A DNA stretch of 64,000 bases, taken from assembly GCF_000378985.1 (NCBI RefSeq), contig NZ_KB905370.1, forward strand, positions 3,555,342-3,619,341, read 5' to 3'. A program made the translations under genes and the position numbers. Positions within the stretch are counted from its first letter, which is position 1. Each line of letters starts with the position of its first letter. This DNA is from Ensifer sp. BR816 (GTDB taxonomy: Bacteria; Pseudomonadota; Alphaproteobacteria; Rhizobiales; Rhizobiaceae). The notes under the pieces are model-generated. The model was not told the DNA's origin, did no database searches, and was given only the letters and a program-made list of their open reading frames with translations. Shown piece after piece: positions 17,335-25,215 of the stretch.

Positions 17335-17686
17335 GTTTGATCGAGCCGTCCGTCAGGCGTGTGTCCTTAACCAAGCGCGCTTCGTGTGGTTTGCCCCGAC
17401 CTAAAGCGTTCACAATGGCCGCCTCGAATGGGCTGGATGAGGAGTTCAATATCGGCGATGGCGTCGCAGACTGCGACGGGCGGGTGATCATGTCGCCCAG
17501 AGGGCTCCGACAGGAATTCGACCTGCGATTGCGAATTTTGCGTCTTCCGCTGATCAACCAAATAAACTAGCGTTCGAAACGGCCGACATGAGCGGAGCCT
17601 GTGCTTCCGGACGATGCGATCTGGTTTATCGCTGTGAGAGCGTCCGGCCACGTCGTTCTGCGCCGGACTCTTGAAGGAGAGTCAAC
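17335..17686. other. intergenic stretch, no recognised gene
   Basis: Open frames exist on both strands (for example plus 17331-17570 and minus 17367-17651) but none has a convincing ribosome site or recognisable domain. It separates the MarR-like gene from the small gene at 17687. Confidence 0.4.
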
Positions 17687-17926
17687 ATGTCGAAGAAGAG
17701 CCCTGATCCGTCTGGCAAGGCGGTCATGGAAGAAGAGCGCGCGGTGGCGGCGGCTGTGGATCTTGCGATGAAGGTCTACCGCTGCGACGCCAAGACCGCG
17801 GCTGCGCACCGAGCGCTTGAAGCCTGGATGGAAAAGCGCGAAGGCGAGTTCACGTTTTGGCTGTACGTCTTCCACACAGTCAAACCTCACTCCGGCCCCG
17901 GTTGCGTGCACCCCAACCCGGTCTGA
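17687..17926 (+). CDS. small hypothetical protein (79 aa)
   Basis: A strong ribosome site (GAAGGAGAG, seven bases before ATG) precedes MSKKSPDPSGKAVMEEERAV. The middle (AVDLAMKVYRCDAKTAAAHRALEAW) is predicted amphipathic helix, and the end is Trp/Phe-rich then Pro-rich. No family is recognised. The ribosome site and codon use make translation likely. Confidence 0.6.
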   Translation: MSKKSPDPSGKAVMEEERAVAAAVDLAMKVYRCDAKTAAAHRALEAWMEKREGEFTFWLYVFHTVKPHSGPGCVHPNPV

Positions 17927-18117
17927 CACACTTGATAGCGAACCAGCAACCTGATGTCGGCTCCCGGGCAAGCCTCGGGCGTCGTAATTCGGAAATTAAG
18001 GCCAGGCGTCCTCGGATAGCTGAAGGATTTATGGTGGAATCATTGCCTTCGTAGTAGTCTCGAATTGGGCAGGAGAGCGGAAAAAGAACCGGTCTCCCCG
18101 CCGCACGGGAGGTGCAA

Positions 18118-18234
18118 ATGCATCGCTCTGAGCACGACAAAAACCACTACGATCACGATATGCTTGTGATCTGGGCATCGATCCTTTCTGCGCTGCTGAT
18201 TATCGGCGCGACATTGCTGATGCTGGTGATATAG
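18118..18234 (+). CDS. small single-pass membrane protein (38 aa)
   Basis: ATG at 18118 follows a near-perfect GGGAGGTG ribosome site. The peptide has a charged, His-rich N-terminus (MHRSEHDKNHYDHDM) and then one hydrophobic helix from residue 15 (LVIWASILSALLIIGATLLM) to the end. It would be an inner-membrane microprotein with its His/Asp-rich end in the cytoplasm or periplasm. No homologue is named here; the call rests on the ribosome site and the clean helix. Confidence 0.6.
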   Translation: MHRSEHDKNHYDHDMLVIWASILSALLIIGATLLMLVI

Positions 18235-18351
18235 CCTCCATTAAAGGAGCAGTACGGCAAGTAACGTCGTCCCCAAGCGCATGAAGATGAGCTGCGTCGA
18301 AACCCGCTCATTATGGCGTGCTATCAAACTTGGATGAGAGTCTAACGCCTA

Positions 18352-18587
18352 TCAGCGGACGGTTGGGGTTTGGCTCATGCGACTGAAATGCACCGCCAGC
18401 ACCGGATCTTCGTCAAGATGGCACTGCCAAGCCCACTCCTCGATCTGCCCAGAGCGATAGCAATCGACCAGCAGCTGCTCTTCTGGAGATAGCGGCGGCG
18501 CAAAGACGCGCGCCGCCGGGTCATGATGCCAAGTTCCCCCAAGAAGCTCGCGACGGTGCCCTTGATGTCAGAAACGTGACGTGACAT
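18352..18587 (-). pseudogene. small gene with a single-base frameshift
   Basis: The start at 18587 (MSRHVSDIKGTVASFLGELG) has AAAGGAGAA upstream. About 20 codons in, the frame changes character and continues as an Arg/Ser-rich sequence. The alternative frame gives HHDPAARVFAPPLSPEEQ, then GQIEEWAWQCHLDEDP, and stops at 18352, which looks far more protein-like. The simplest reading is a one-base loss near 18527 in an originally 78-residue protein. Whether it is a real mutation or a sequencing slip cannot be told here. Confidence 0.5.
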
Positions 18588-19572
18588 GTCGTTCTCCTTT
18601 CAACGTCAACGACTGAGCCCACCACGGGTCCCAGACGGCGAGCTTCTTCGAGGACAGAACACCTTGAATATGCCGCGTGGTAGTTTGAGCTCCAAGGACC
18701 GACATCCTGGTCGCCAAGGCTCGAACCTGCCACCTGCTTGACCCGAGGGGTGAAAGTTCGCCGCATACCGGCTTCCTGGGCGTCGTGCTACGAAGGACCC
18801 TCGTCTCGCAGCAAGCTCATTTCCGCCGAGCAGCAAGACGCTTCGGTTCGAAGCATCTTCGGAAGTGGGGCCATAGCCGCGATACTTGCCAACAAATTCG
18901 CGTATACAAGCCAGGGCGAGCACAGGCTTGTGAGTGCCCGACAAAAAGAGCGTACCAGGCGCAGGCGCTTTGGCGCCGGAGCCCGTTCGCGCGCAGCTTG
19001 ACCGGTTAAAAGGGCAGCCGCAGGAGGTTTTAGCGAGAGCGCCGCCCGAAGGGCGGAAACCGGGACCGACTGCCCCCGGCAAGCTGCTCCGCTTGAAGGA
19101 ACCCTCCCCAGGGTCCAACGCCTGACTCATTCAGCTTCATTCCAGAAGCGGCAAAGCGCCGACGCAGAACGAAGCGGCGAGGCTGAGGCGAACCTGATTG
19201 GTGATTAGTGATTGGTGCTGTTGCGCGCCGAAGGAACCAAAAGGACAACGGAGGTGGCGGTCGCCGCGTCCGAGCTTGGTTGCGACCCCGGGATGATGGG
19301 CTGGCGCCGCGCATGGGGTTATTTCATGGTAGGAGCGGAACGTATTGCGCTCGAGCTTGCGGCTAACGCTATCCGTCCGTAGATGTGCAATCTCGACGCT
19401 CTCTGGCAACTAGGTCGCGGAGGATGGCCCGGCTGCGACAAGCGGCTAGAGCAGGCGCAACAGCTTTGGGGCGGCACCAAAAATCTTATCCAGGGGCACG
19501 CTCTGGTCTTAATCTGCCGCGCATGCAAGCGTAGGACTGGTGGTGCGCTTATCTCCGTTAAATTTACTATGC
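18588..19572. other. long non-coding or decayed stretch
   Basis: Almost 1 kb of GC-rich sequence between the frameshifted small gene and hicA. Overlapping open frames occur on both strands (minus 18606-19130, plus 18738-19001 and 18934-19125) but none has a good start or recognisable motif. A short near-repeat, GATTGGTGATTAGTGATTGGTG, lies around 19196-19217. It may be debris of a mobile element; I cannot name it. Confidence 0.4.
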
Positions 19573-19614
19573 TGCTGAGATTATGCTTGCATAATCAGCA
19601 AGCGCCTTTATATT
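19573..19614 (+). promoter_or_regulatory. hicAB promoter with operator palindrome
   Basis: GATTATGC (19579-19586) and GCATAATC (19589-19596) form a perfect 8-base inverted repeat around TT, and flanking TGCTGA/AGCA extend it imperfectly. A candidate -35 TTGCAT (19587-19592) lies in the centre and right arm, followed after 16 bases by TATATT (19609-19614). This places the operator on the -35 box, as expected for autoregulation by HicB. The -10 lies only seven bases before the hicA ATG, so the transcript may be nearly leaderless. Confidence 0.6.
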
Positions 19615-19621
19615 TGCTAGC

Positions 19622-19876
19622 ATGAACAGCAAGCAGAGAAAGACCCTCGCGGCCGTATTCAAGGATACTGTTTCTGGCAACATTGAATGGGCCGCCATAG
19701 AGAACCTGCTTGTGGCTGCCGGAGCGAGTGTAATCGAGGGAAGCGGTTCCCGCGTTAAGTTCGAAAAAGACGGCATAGTTGCGAGCTTCCATCGACCTCA
19801 TCCGGACAAGGAAGCAAAGCGTTATCAGGTGCGCGATGCTCGCGAGTTCCTGGCGCAGATTGGAGTAACACCATGA
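19622..19876 (+). CDS. hicA: HicA-type toxin (mRNA interferase)
   Basis: The protein has 84 residues with the HicA double-stranded RNA-binding-like fold: NIEWAAIENLLVAAGASVIE, GSGSRVKFEKDG and FHRPHPDKE, where the second His of FHRPHP (about residue 60) is the expected catalytic residue. HicA toxins cleave mRNA and are held inactive by HicB. The stop codon overlaps the hicB start by four bases. The toxin-first order is usual for this family. Confidence 0.88.
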   Translation: MNSKQRKTLAAVFKDTVSGNIEWAAIENLLVAAGASVIEGSGSRVKFEKDGIVASFHRPHPDKEAKRYQVRDAREFLAQIGVTP

Positions 19877-20229
19877 ACACCATGACTTACAATGGATATC
19901 ACGCTCGCATCGAATTCGACGCTGAGGACGAAGTGTTTTTCGGCAGGATTGCAGGTATCTCCGATGTAATCGGCTTTCACGGTGACAGTGTCGCTGAACT
20001 TAAGAAGGCCTTCCATGAGGCAGTCGATGACTACCTCGAGACCTGCAGGAAGATAGGCAAAGAGCCTCAGAGACCCTATTCTGGCAAGATGATGTTCCGT
20101 GTCGCTCCCGAAGTCCACCGCCGAGCAGCTCTTGCTGCCGAGCTTTCGGGGAAGAGTCTCAACCAGTGGGCAGAAGAGGCATTGGAAGAAGCCGCAGCAA
20201 ACTTTGCCGAGGCGCGCCTGTCAGCGTAA
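19873..20229 (+). CDS. hicB: HicB-type antitoxin
   Basis: The protein has 118 residues. The N-terminal part is a decayed-RNase-H-like HicB domain (YHARIEFDAEDEVFFGRI, then DVIGFHGDSVAELKKAFHEA and DDYLETC). The C-terminus carries a ribbon-helix-helix (FRVAPEVHRRAALAAELSGK then SLNQWAEEAL) that would bind the palindrome upstream of hicA. It neutralises HicA and represses the pair. Confidence 0.9.
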   Translation: MNTMTYNGYHARIEFDAEDEVFFGRIAGISDVIGFHGDSVAELKKAFHEAVDDYLETCRKIGKEPQRPYSGKMMFRVAPEVHRRAALAAELSGKSLNQWAEEALEEAAANFAEARLSA

Positions 20230-20253
20230 TGCTCGTCCCCTGACAATAGGTCC

Positions 20254-20360
20254 CTACAGCGCCGTGCGTCTTATCAGACGCACTAAGGACGCTGTAGCAC
20301 TTTGAATTGCTGCATGTTTTTGTCCTTCAATCGGCTACGATTGAAGGAAACATGCAGTAG
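20254..20360. repeat. RIME-type rhizobial intergenic mosaic element
   Basis: The 107 bases contain two large hairpins. The first is CTACAGCG (20254-20261) with CGCTGTAG (20290-20297), enclosing GTGCGTCT/AGACGCAC. The second is CTGCATGTTT with its partner AAACATGCAG, running 20310-20357, with an inner TCCTTCAATCG/CGATTGAAGGA stem. The layout and wording match, from memory, the RIME1 repeat described for Rhizobium/Sinorhizobium. It sits between hicB and the BrnA-like gene. Confidence 0.75.
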
Positions 20361-20484
20361 TTCGCCCTGGCGCCGTTCGCGGTGCCAGATCTGAGGCATA
20401 GTTTGAGCGAGCAGCGCATTCATGCGCTCGGTCGCGCCGACGACGGAAGGTAGAGGCGTATGAGCCGAAAGGAGCGGAGCTATT

Positions 20485-20763
20485 ATGAGCAGGAAGCCTG
20501 ATCCCGGGCCGGACTTCAGCACCGAGGCCCAGGAGCGGACTTATTGGGAACACCACGACTCCGCCGATCATATCGACTGGAGCAAGGCGGCGAAGGTGCG
20601 ATTGCCGAACCTGAGGCCATCATCCACCTCGATCTCGCTGCGTCTGCCTAACTCTCTGCTGGAACAGACCAAGGTCGCGGCCGGCAAGCGTGACGTGCCG
20701 TATCAGTCGCGGATCAAGATCTGGCTTGCCGAGAAGATCGATACATCGCGAGCGAAGCGATAA
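20485..20763 (+). CDS. BrnA-like (ribbon-helix-helix) antitoxin, no toxin partner seen
   Basis: The protein has 92 residues and begins MSRKPDPGPDFSTEAQERTY, continuing WEHHDSADHIDWSKAAKVR and then the ribbon-helix-helix SISLRLPNSLLEQTKVAAGK. This is the BrnA/CopG-type antitoxin layout. ATG follows AAAGGAGCG. BrnA genes normally follow a brnT toxin, but the 255 bases upstream hold the RIME repeat and no toxin frame, so it is probably an orphan, perhaps an anti-addiction remnant. Confidence 0.75.
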   Translation: MSRKPDPGPDFSTEAQERTYWEHHDSADHIDWSKAAKVRLPNLRPSSTSISLRLPNSLLEQTKVAAGKRDVPYQSRIKIWLAEKIDTSRAKR

Positions 20764-20872
20764 TTTCCGCGGAAACCGGCGAGGTTCTGCGCCCGTTCGT
20801 CGTGCGCGCATTCCACTTCTCGGGTAGCGAAAGGACGCTCGCCGCCCATCGCTGAGGCGGCGCCGAGCGAGA

Positions 20873-21106
20873 TATCGCCGCACATCTTCGGACACTCTCT
20901 TGGCCATGAAGCTTCTCCAGTCCGGTGTGGACCTTTTGACAATCCAAGCCTGGCTCGGGCACGCACAGGTCGCCACAACCAACGCTATGCCGCCGCGGAT
21001 GTCGAGACGATGCGCAAAGGACTCGAGAAAGGCTGGAGTCTCCGGCGAGCTCGGCGTCCGTTTCCGACCAAGTGACGCCGTCGTGCAACTGCTGAATAGC
21101 ATCTGA
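20873..21106 (+). pseudogene. tyrosine recombinase (phage integrase) C-terminal remnant
   Basis: Pieces of an integrase catalytic end are readable in two frames: HIFGHSL, then AMKLLQSGVDLLTIQAWLG and HAQVATT, then RYAAADVETMRKGLEK, then AGVSGELG to a stop at 21106. The HxxR/H-like box and the region leading to the Tyr (RY) are recognisable, but at least two or three single-base indels separate them and the N-terminal half is absent. It is a dead fragment of a mobile element. Confidence 0.7.
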
Positions 21107-21212
21107 ATATATGTGGCGGAGGATTCCGGATTTGGCAGACCGCAGCTGGCGCCGGGACGAGCTCCGCCAAATATCTCGATTGACGTATGAATAGGGATCG
21201 GCAGCGATCCGC

Positions 21213-21545
21213 AGATGGACATTTCTTGGGGGCTACATCCACGCGCATTTCGATTGACTCGGCCATGTGGTCGAGGGCTCGGATCGCTGACGTAGTCGCC
21301 GTGGCGTTTCTAATGATCGCACCCATGGCGATTCGCGTTCGCAGCCGGGCACTTCCACGGGCGCGAGAAGCGGGATTGTGAGACCTCCGCAAACCTGCCG
21401 CCGCGGCATCTGGAGGGAGCGCAGACGCCCCTCGCGTAACTTCCCCAGGCTTCCAACCTGGCAATTCTGGAATAACACTCCATAAATGCAAGGATGATTG
21501 CCCGCTATATAGCTACCACGCGTCGATGCCTACCCCGCCGGCACG
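21213..21545 (+). repeat. decayed duplicate of the region upstream of the DUF4143 ATPase (copy A)
   Basis: This segment aligns with 22886-23260 through many shared blocks, among them GGCCATGTGGTCGAGGG, CGCAGCCGGGCACTTCCA, CAAACCTGCCGCCG and TCCATAAATGCAAGGATGAT. The duplicated part ends inside the first codons of the ATPase gene (MIARYIATT here, MIERYITTT in the intact copy). After that, 14 or so bases are missing and the frame is lost. It is therefore the start of a second ATPase gene plus its leader, now broken. Confidence 0.75.
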
Positions 21546-21600
21546 CTTGTTGGCCCATAACACGGTCAACGAATCTAAGGCAGCGTCCTTGCCGCCCGCA
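21494..21600 (+). pseudogene. 5' remnant of a DUF4143-type ATPase gene
   Basis: ATG at 21494 begins MIARYIATT, matching the start of the intact gene at 23196. A deletion then joins the frame to CGATGCCTACCCCGCCG, which in the intact gene lies 15 bases further on. Downstream similarity fades after about 21550, and the Walker A region is not present. Only the beginning of the gene survives. Confidence 0.6.
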
Positions 21601-22061
21601 CAACACGCTCTCCAGTTCGACAAACGTCGCTGCCTCGGCAACGCCGTCGCTTTCCGCTGCGTCGCCAACTCCATCCCCGAGGCGATCAAGGTGTCGCGCC
21701 GCATCGCCGCCGATCAGTTGAACATCCCGCTCAACGTGAGTTCGACAAACTGCTCGCCATGGTTTGCGGCCAGGAGGAAATCAGCCTCGATCCCGCCAGT
21801 TCCCTCGCCATCCGTGTCTCGGTCCGTTCGAGAAAACGGCGTCGAGCTCGTTCAGCCGCGGGACATGGTACCGCCCAACCCGGTAGCTGAGCGGGTGGAG
21901 GGCACGACATCGGCGGTGGCGAAGCGGATGCCATAGAATTCGCCAAGAACCGCACAGCCTAGCCAGAAAACAGTTATGCCCGATAAGCCGCCCGATCGAG
22001 GCCGAAGTCTCCGCAGTCGCTGAAAATTCCCGCTTTCTCCCGCCGGAAAGTCTTTGTATAT
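21601..22061. other. decayed stretch with no assignable gene
   Basis: A protein-like piece (VAFRCVANSIPEAIKVSRRI, about 21648-21710, plus strand) stands out but I cannot name its family. Frames on both strands are interrupted. The stretch lies between the ATPase remnant and the vapBC promoter. Confidence 0.35.
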
Positions 22062-22078
22062 AGCTAGACAGGCTAGCT
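22062..22078 (+). promoter_or_regulatory. operator palindrome of the Phd/VapC pair
   Basis: AGCTAG (22062-22067) and CTAGCT (22073-22078) form a perfect inverted repeat with a five-base gap, 16 bases before the antitoxin start and just after an AT-rich TATATA. This is the expected place for autoregulation by the antitoxin-toxin complex. Confidence 0.55.
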
Positions 22079-22094
22079 TACTCGGAGCAAAACA

Positions 22095-22349
22095 ATGGAA
22101 TGGCAGTTGCAGGACGCCAAGAACCACTTCTCGAAAGTGGTGCAGAAGGCGCGACACGAGGGACCGCAGATCGTCACGCTCCGCGGCGAGCGCACGGCCG
22201 TCGTGCTGTCCGCCCGCGATTACGACGCTCTGCGCGCCGGCCGGCCGACGCTGGTCGACGATCTGCTCGGGGGTCCCGCCTGGGACGATGAGCTCGCCGA
22301 TGCGGTTGATGACCGCGCCAACACTCCAAGCCGCGGCGTGGCCTTCTGA
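22095..22349 (+). CDS. vapB: Phd/YefM-type antitoxin
   Basis: The protein has 84 residues. The N-terminal fold is typical Phd: WQLQDAKNHFSKVVQKARHE, GPQIVTLRGERTAVVLSA and DYDALR. The C-terminal tail (about residues 50-84), Asp-rich and ending with RGVAF, would wrap the toxin. The start ATG follows CTCGGAGCAAAACA. The last base of its stop is shared with the start of the toxin gene, so translation is coupled. Confidence 0.9.
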   Translation: MEWQLQDAKNHFSKVVQKARHEGPQIVTLRGERTAVVLSARDYDALRAGRPTLVDDLLGGPAWDDELADAVDDRANTPSRGVAF

Positions 22350-22756
22350 TGTATCTCGTCGATACCAACATCGTTTCCGAAGCGCGCCGCGGCGCGCCGC
22401 AGGCGGTTGCCTGGCTGCGCTCGGTCGATCCGCTCAGCATCCACCTGAGTGCGCTGACCCTCGGCGAGATCATGCGCGGCATTGCCCTGAAGCAGAAGTC
22501 GGATCCGAAGGCTGCCGCTCACCTCACCGAATGGCTGCGCAAGCTGCGCCACGAGCATGGCGACCGCATCCTGCCGGTGACCGACCAGATTGCCGTCGAA
22601 GGGGGCCGCATCGCCGCGATCCGGCCGCGTGGGGATATCGACGGGCTGATTGCCGCGACCGCGATCGTTCACGACCTGATCCTCGTCACGCGCAACGTCA
22701 AGGACTTTGAAGACACAGACGCATCGGTGATCAATCCTTGGGAGACGCCGGCATGA
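22349..22756 (+). CDS. vapC: PIN-domain toxin VapC
   Basis: The protein has 135 residues. Acidic PIN residues are visible: MYLVDTNIVSE (Asp5), LTLGEIMRG (Glu about 45), and GDIDGLIAATAIVHDLILVT (Asp about 96), with RNVKDFE near the end. VapC toxins are metal-dependent ribonucleases, usually acting on tRNA or rRNA. All catalytic acids appear present, so it should be active, held by the antitoxin encoded immediately upstream. Confidence 0.92.
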   Translation: MYLVDTNIVSEARRGAPQAVAWLRSVDPLSIHLSALTLGEIMRGIALKQKSDPKAAAHLTEWLRKLRHEHGDRILPVTDQIAVEGGRIAAIRPRGDIDGLIAATAIVHDLILVTRNVKDFEDTDASVINPWETPA

Positions 22757-22885
22757 GCGGTCCAGCGGTCGCAACGGACCCGCCGGAGGATCTTGCTTCC
22801 CACCACACTAGCCTCCCGATTTGTGGACTATCGATGTGACGGCCGAGCAAAATTAGAACGCCGAGTAGATCAGGACGCTGCGCAA

Positions 22886-23125
22886 ATGGAGGTTCCCTGG
22901 CACCAAATCCAAACGCACTTCGATTGGCTCGGCCATGTGGTCGAGGGATTCGGGATCGCTGCAGTAGTCGCCGTGCCTTTCAATGATCGCACTCAGGAGG
23001 ATTGCGATTACTTCAGGTCTCGCATTCGCAGCCGGGCACTTCCAAGGTCGCGAGAAATGTGACTGTGAGATCAGCGCAAACCTGCCGCCGCCGCATTGGA
23101 GGGGAGCGCATACGCTCCTCATGTA
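22886..23125 (+). pseudogene. frameshifted remnant of a small conserved rhizobial protein (copy B)
   Basis: ATG at 22886 gives MEVPWHQIQTHFDWLGHVVE followed by GFGIAAVVAVPFNDRTQ. A frame change then yields a better continuation, AGHFQGREKCD and EISANLPPPHWRGAHTLLM, stopping near 23125. The pattern (amphipathic start, hydrophobic middle, GHFxGREK) resembles a small membrane protein I recall from rhizobia, but the family name is uncertain. A more decayed copy with an internal stop lies at 21213-21480. Confidence 0.45.
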
Positions 23126-23260
23126 GCCTCCCTAAACTCATCATCCTCTGGCCTCCATCCTTGCAATTCTGGAATATATCTCCATAAATGCAAGGATGAT
23201 TGAGCGCTATATAACCACCACGCTGACAGAACTCATCGATGCCTACCCCGCCGTCGCACT
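22886..23260 (+). repeat. duplicated segment ending in the DUF4143 ATPase start (copy B)
   Basis: This is the partner of 21213-21545. The best conserved part is the last 60 bases before and after the ATPase start codon (TTCTGGAATA, TCCATAAATGCAAGGATGAT), which suggests this is the ATPase promoter and leader. The copies differ by numerous substitutions and several indels. Confidence 0.7.
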
Positions 23261-24362
23261 TATCGGCCCGCGACAGGTGGGGAAGACGACGCTTGCACTT
23301 GCTATCGCTGAGCGGCGACCCTCGGTCTATCTCGATCTCGAGTCTGACGCCGATCGCGCCAAGCTCAGGGAACCGGAGCTCTACCTCGAGCAACACGTCG
23401 ACAAGCTCGTCATTCTCGATGAAGTTCATCGCCTCCCGAACCTCTTTCAAAACCTGCGTGGACTCATCGATCGCGCGCGGCGATCAGGTAGAAGGGCCGG
23501 ACAATTCCTTTTGCTTGGATCGGCCTCCATGGATCTGCTGAAACAGTCCGGTGAAACCCTCGCCGGCCGCATCGCCTATCAGGAGATGCATCCAATCGAC
23601 GGTCTAGAGGTCGCCGACAAAGATATCATTCCTCTCTGGGTACGAGGTGGGTTTCCGGACAGTTTCCTTGCCACGAACGACCGGATAAGCCAGCGCTGGA
23701 GACAGGATTTCATCCGGACATACCTGGAACGGGATATCCCGCAGTTCGGCCCTCGCATTCCAGCCGAAACGCTCAGACGCTTCTGGACGATGCTCGCCCA
23801 TCATCAGTCGGGCCTTCTCAACGCGGCAGAATTTGCCCGCGCGCTCGGCGTCGACGGCAAGACTGTAGCGAGCTACCTCGACCTGCTCGTCGATCTGCTA
23901 CTTGTGCGGCGCCTGGAGCCCTGGCATGCCAACGTCGGCAAGCGCTTGGTTAAATCACCCCGCGTATACGTTCGCGATAGCGGGATAACTCACACCCTCC
24001 TGGGACTGGCAAACCATGACCAGATCCTTGGTCATCCCGTCGCCGGTGCAAGCTGGGAAGGTTTCGTTATCGAGACTTTATCCGCGGCCGCCCCCTATGG
24101 CAGTCACTTGAACTTCTACCGGACAGCCGCGGGAGCCGAGATCGATCTACTCATCACGCCTCCCGGGGCCCGCCCTTGGGCGATCGAGATCAAACGCAGC
24201 CTCGCTCCCAAAGTGGAAAAGGGGTTTTACCTCGCCTGTGAGGCAATAAACCCCGAAAAGCGCCTCGTCGTGTATCCGGGTTCCGAAATATTTCCTCTGA
24301 TGAACGGTGTCGAGGCAGTGCCGCTTTCGGCTGCAGGAAAGCTTTTGCGCGAACTTGTCTGA
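23196..24362 (+). CDS. AAA ATPase with DUF4143 domain
   Basis: The protein has 388 residues. The N-terminal ATPase domain shows Walker A LIGPRQVGKTTL (about residues 22-33), Walker B KLVILDEVHRLPN (about 70-82) and an arginine-rich LLLGSASMDLLKQ sensor segment. The C-terminal DUF4143 part shows LDLLVDLLLVRRLEPWHAN and a restriction-endonuclease-like core, LNFYRTAAGAEIDLLI with AIEIKRSLAPK. Such proteins are common solitary genes in mobile regions. Function is unclear; a defence or antitoxin-like role has been suggested for relatives but is not shown here. Ribosome site GCAAGG precedes ATG. Confidence 0.88.
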   Translation: MIERYITTTLTELIDAYPAVALIGPRQVGKTTLALAIAERRPSVYLDLESDADRAKLREPELYLEQHVDKLVILDEVHRLPNLFQNLRGLIDRARRSGRRAGQFLLLGSASMDLLKQSGETLAGRIAYQEMHPIDGLEVADKDIIPLWVRGGFPDSFLATNDRISQRWRQDFIRTYLERDIPQFGPRIPAETLRRFWTMLAHHQSGLLNAAEFARALGVDGKTVASYLDLLVDLLLVRRLEPWHANVGKRLVKSPRVYVRDSGITHTLLGLANHDQILGHPVAGASWEGFVIETLSAAAPYGSHLNFYRTAAGAEIDLLITPPGARPWAIEIKRSLAPKVEKGFYLACEAINPEKRLVVYPGSEIFPLMNGVEAVPLSAAGKLLRELV

Positions 24363-24612
24363 AGCCTTCAGACACATACCTGCAGCTGCCGATCGAAATG
24401 CTGGCGTGACGCGTTCCATAGATGCAGCGCCTTATCACCACTGACGCAAGCGGAGGCGCGTTGGAGCCGGCGGCGATCAGATCGAATGGTGGCTATGTGG
24501 CAACAGGGCCACTCTCAAACTGCGCGGTAACCGCCCAAGCCACGGCGACCGGCTTGCCGTTCCAGCTTGCAACCGGGCAGATCATGCGCGGAGGCCTGGA
24601 CAATCAGACTGA

Positions 24613-24768
24613 ATGCTCGTTCGGCTTCCAATCGGAGAAAGAGTGATTGCGGAAAACCGTTGTCTCGTGGAACTGCCTGATGATGTCCCGCACCGCATCG
24701 GTGTCTCGTTCTTCCAGGACGCGCCCTCCAAGGCCGCGCTCGTGTTCAGCTTCGAACAAGCCGAGTGA
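24613..24768 (+). CDS. possible small protein (51 aa)
   Basis: An ATG at 24613 opens a frame reading MLVRLPIGERVIAENRCLVE, then LPDDVPHRIGVSFFQDAPSK and a stop at 24768. The composition is protein-like (alternating hydrophobic strands), unlike neighbouring frames. No ribosome site is obvious and a stop lies immediately upstream, so it could be the tail of a broken gene. Confidence 0.35.
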   Translation: MLVRLPIGERVIAENRCLVELPDDVPHRIGVSFFQDAPSKAALVFSFEQAE

Positions 24769-24828
24769 TCTCGACTATGCGCGTGTAGATCGTCCGCCTT
24801 GCCAACTTCATTTGGTTTGGCTCTGTTC

Positions 24829-25215
24829 GGTATGCTGGTTTCTGCCCGATGAGCAGAGCGAGGCTGCCGAGCCGCCCATCGCGGCGCTGGGGGGAGGCAC
24901 CTTGCCCGGTGCCGTCGCTGTTCTGGTTCGAGATCCGCAAGCTGTTCGTTATGGGCAGAAAGGCGTGGCCGGGTAAACCCAGGCACGGCGCTTGCCATGA
25001 CGCTCAGCCTGCACGGCCTGCCGTTCAAAGACGAAGCCGTCGGCGATGGCGTATCCGTCGTCGGTCTTGCTCTCAAGCATGGGCTGTCGGGCTACGACGC
25101 AACCTACGTCGCGCTGGCGAAATTGAGTGAGCCGCCGCTTGCGACCGCGGACCGAAAGATGGCCGCCGCCGCGCGGGCCGAAGGCCTCACAAATCGTGGG
25201 TCCACTTGCGCATGA
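24829..25215 (+). pseudogene. VapC-type PIN toxin broken by two frameshifts
   Basis: Three consecutive pieces in three frames rebuild a PIN protein: WFLPDEQSEAAEPPIAALGG (from about 24838), PSLFWFEIRKLFVM (about 24911-24952), and AERRGRVNPGTALAMTLSLH continuing ALKHGLSGYDATYVALAK and PLATADRKMAAAARAEGL. The final acidic residues (GYDATY, TADRK) are typical of VapC. The first catalytic Asp region is missing. An intact antitoxin is not recognisable upstream. It is a dead toxin gene. Confidence 0.65.

Noticed and set aside
18606..19130. Minus-strand frame of 174 codons
   Set aside because: No start signal or motif, overlaps equally open plus-strand frames in GC-rich DNA, so not called.
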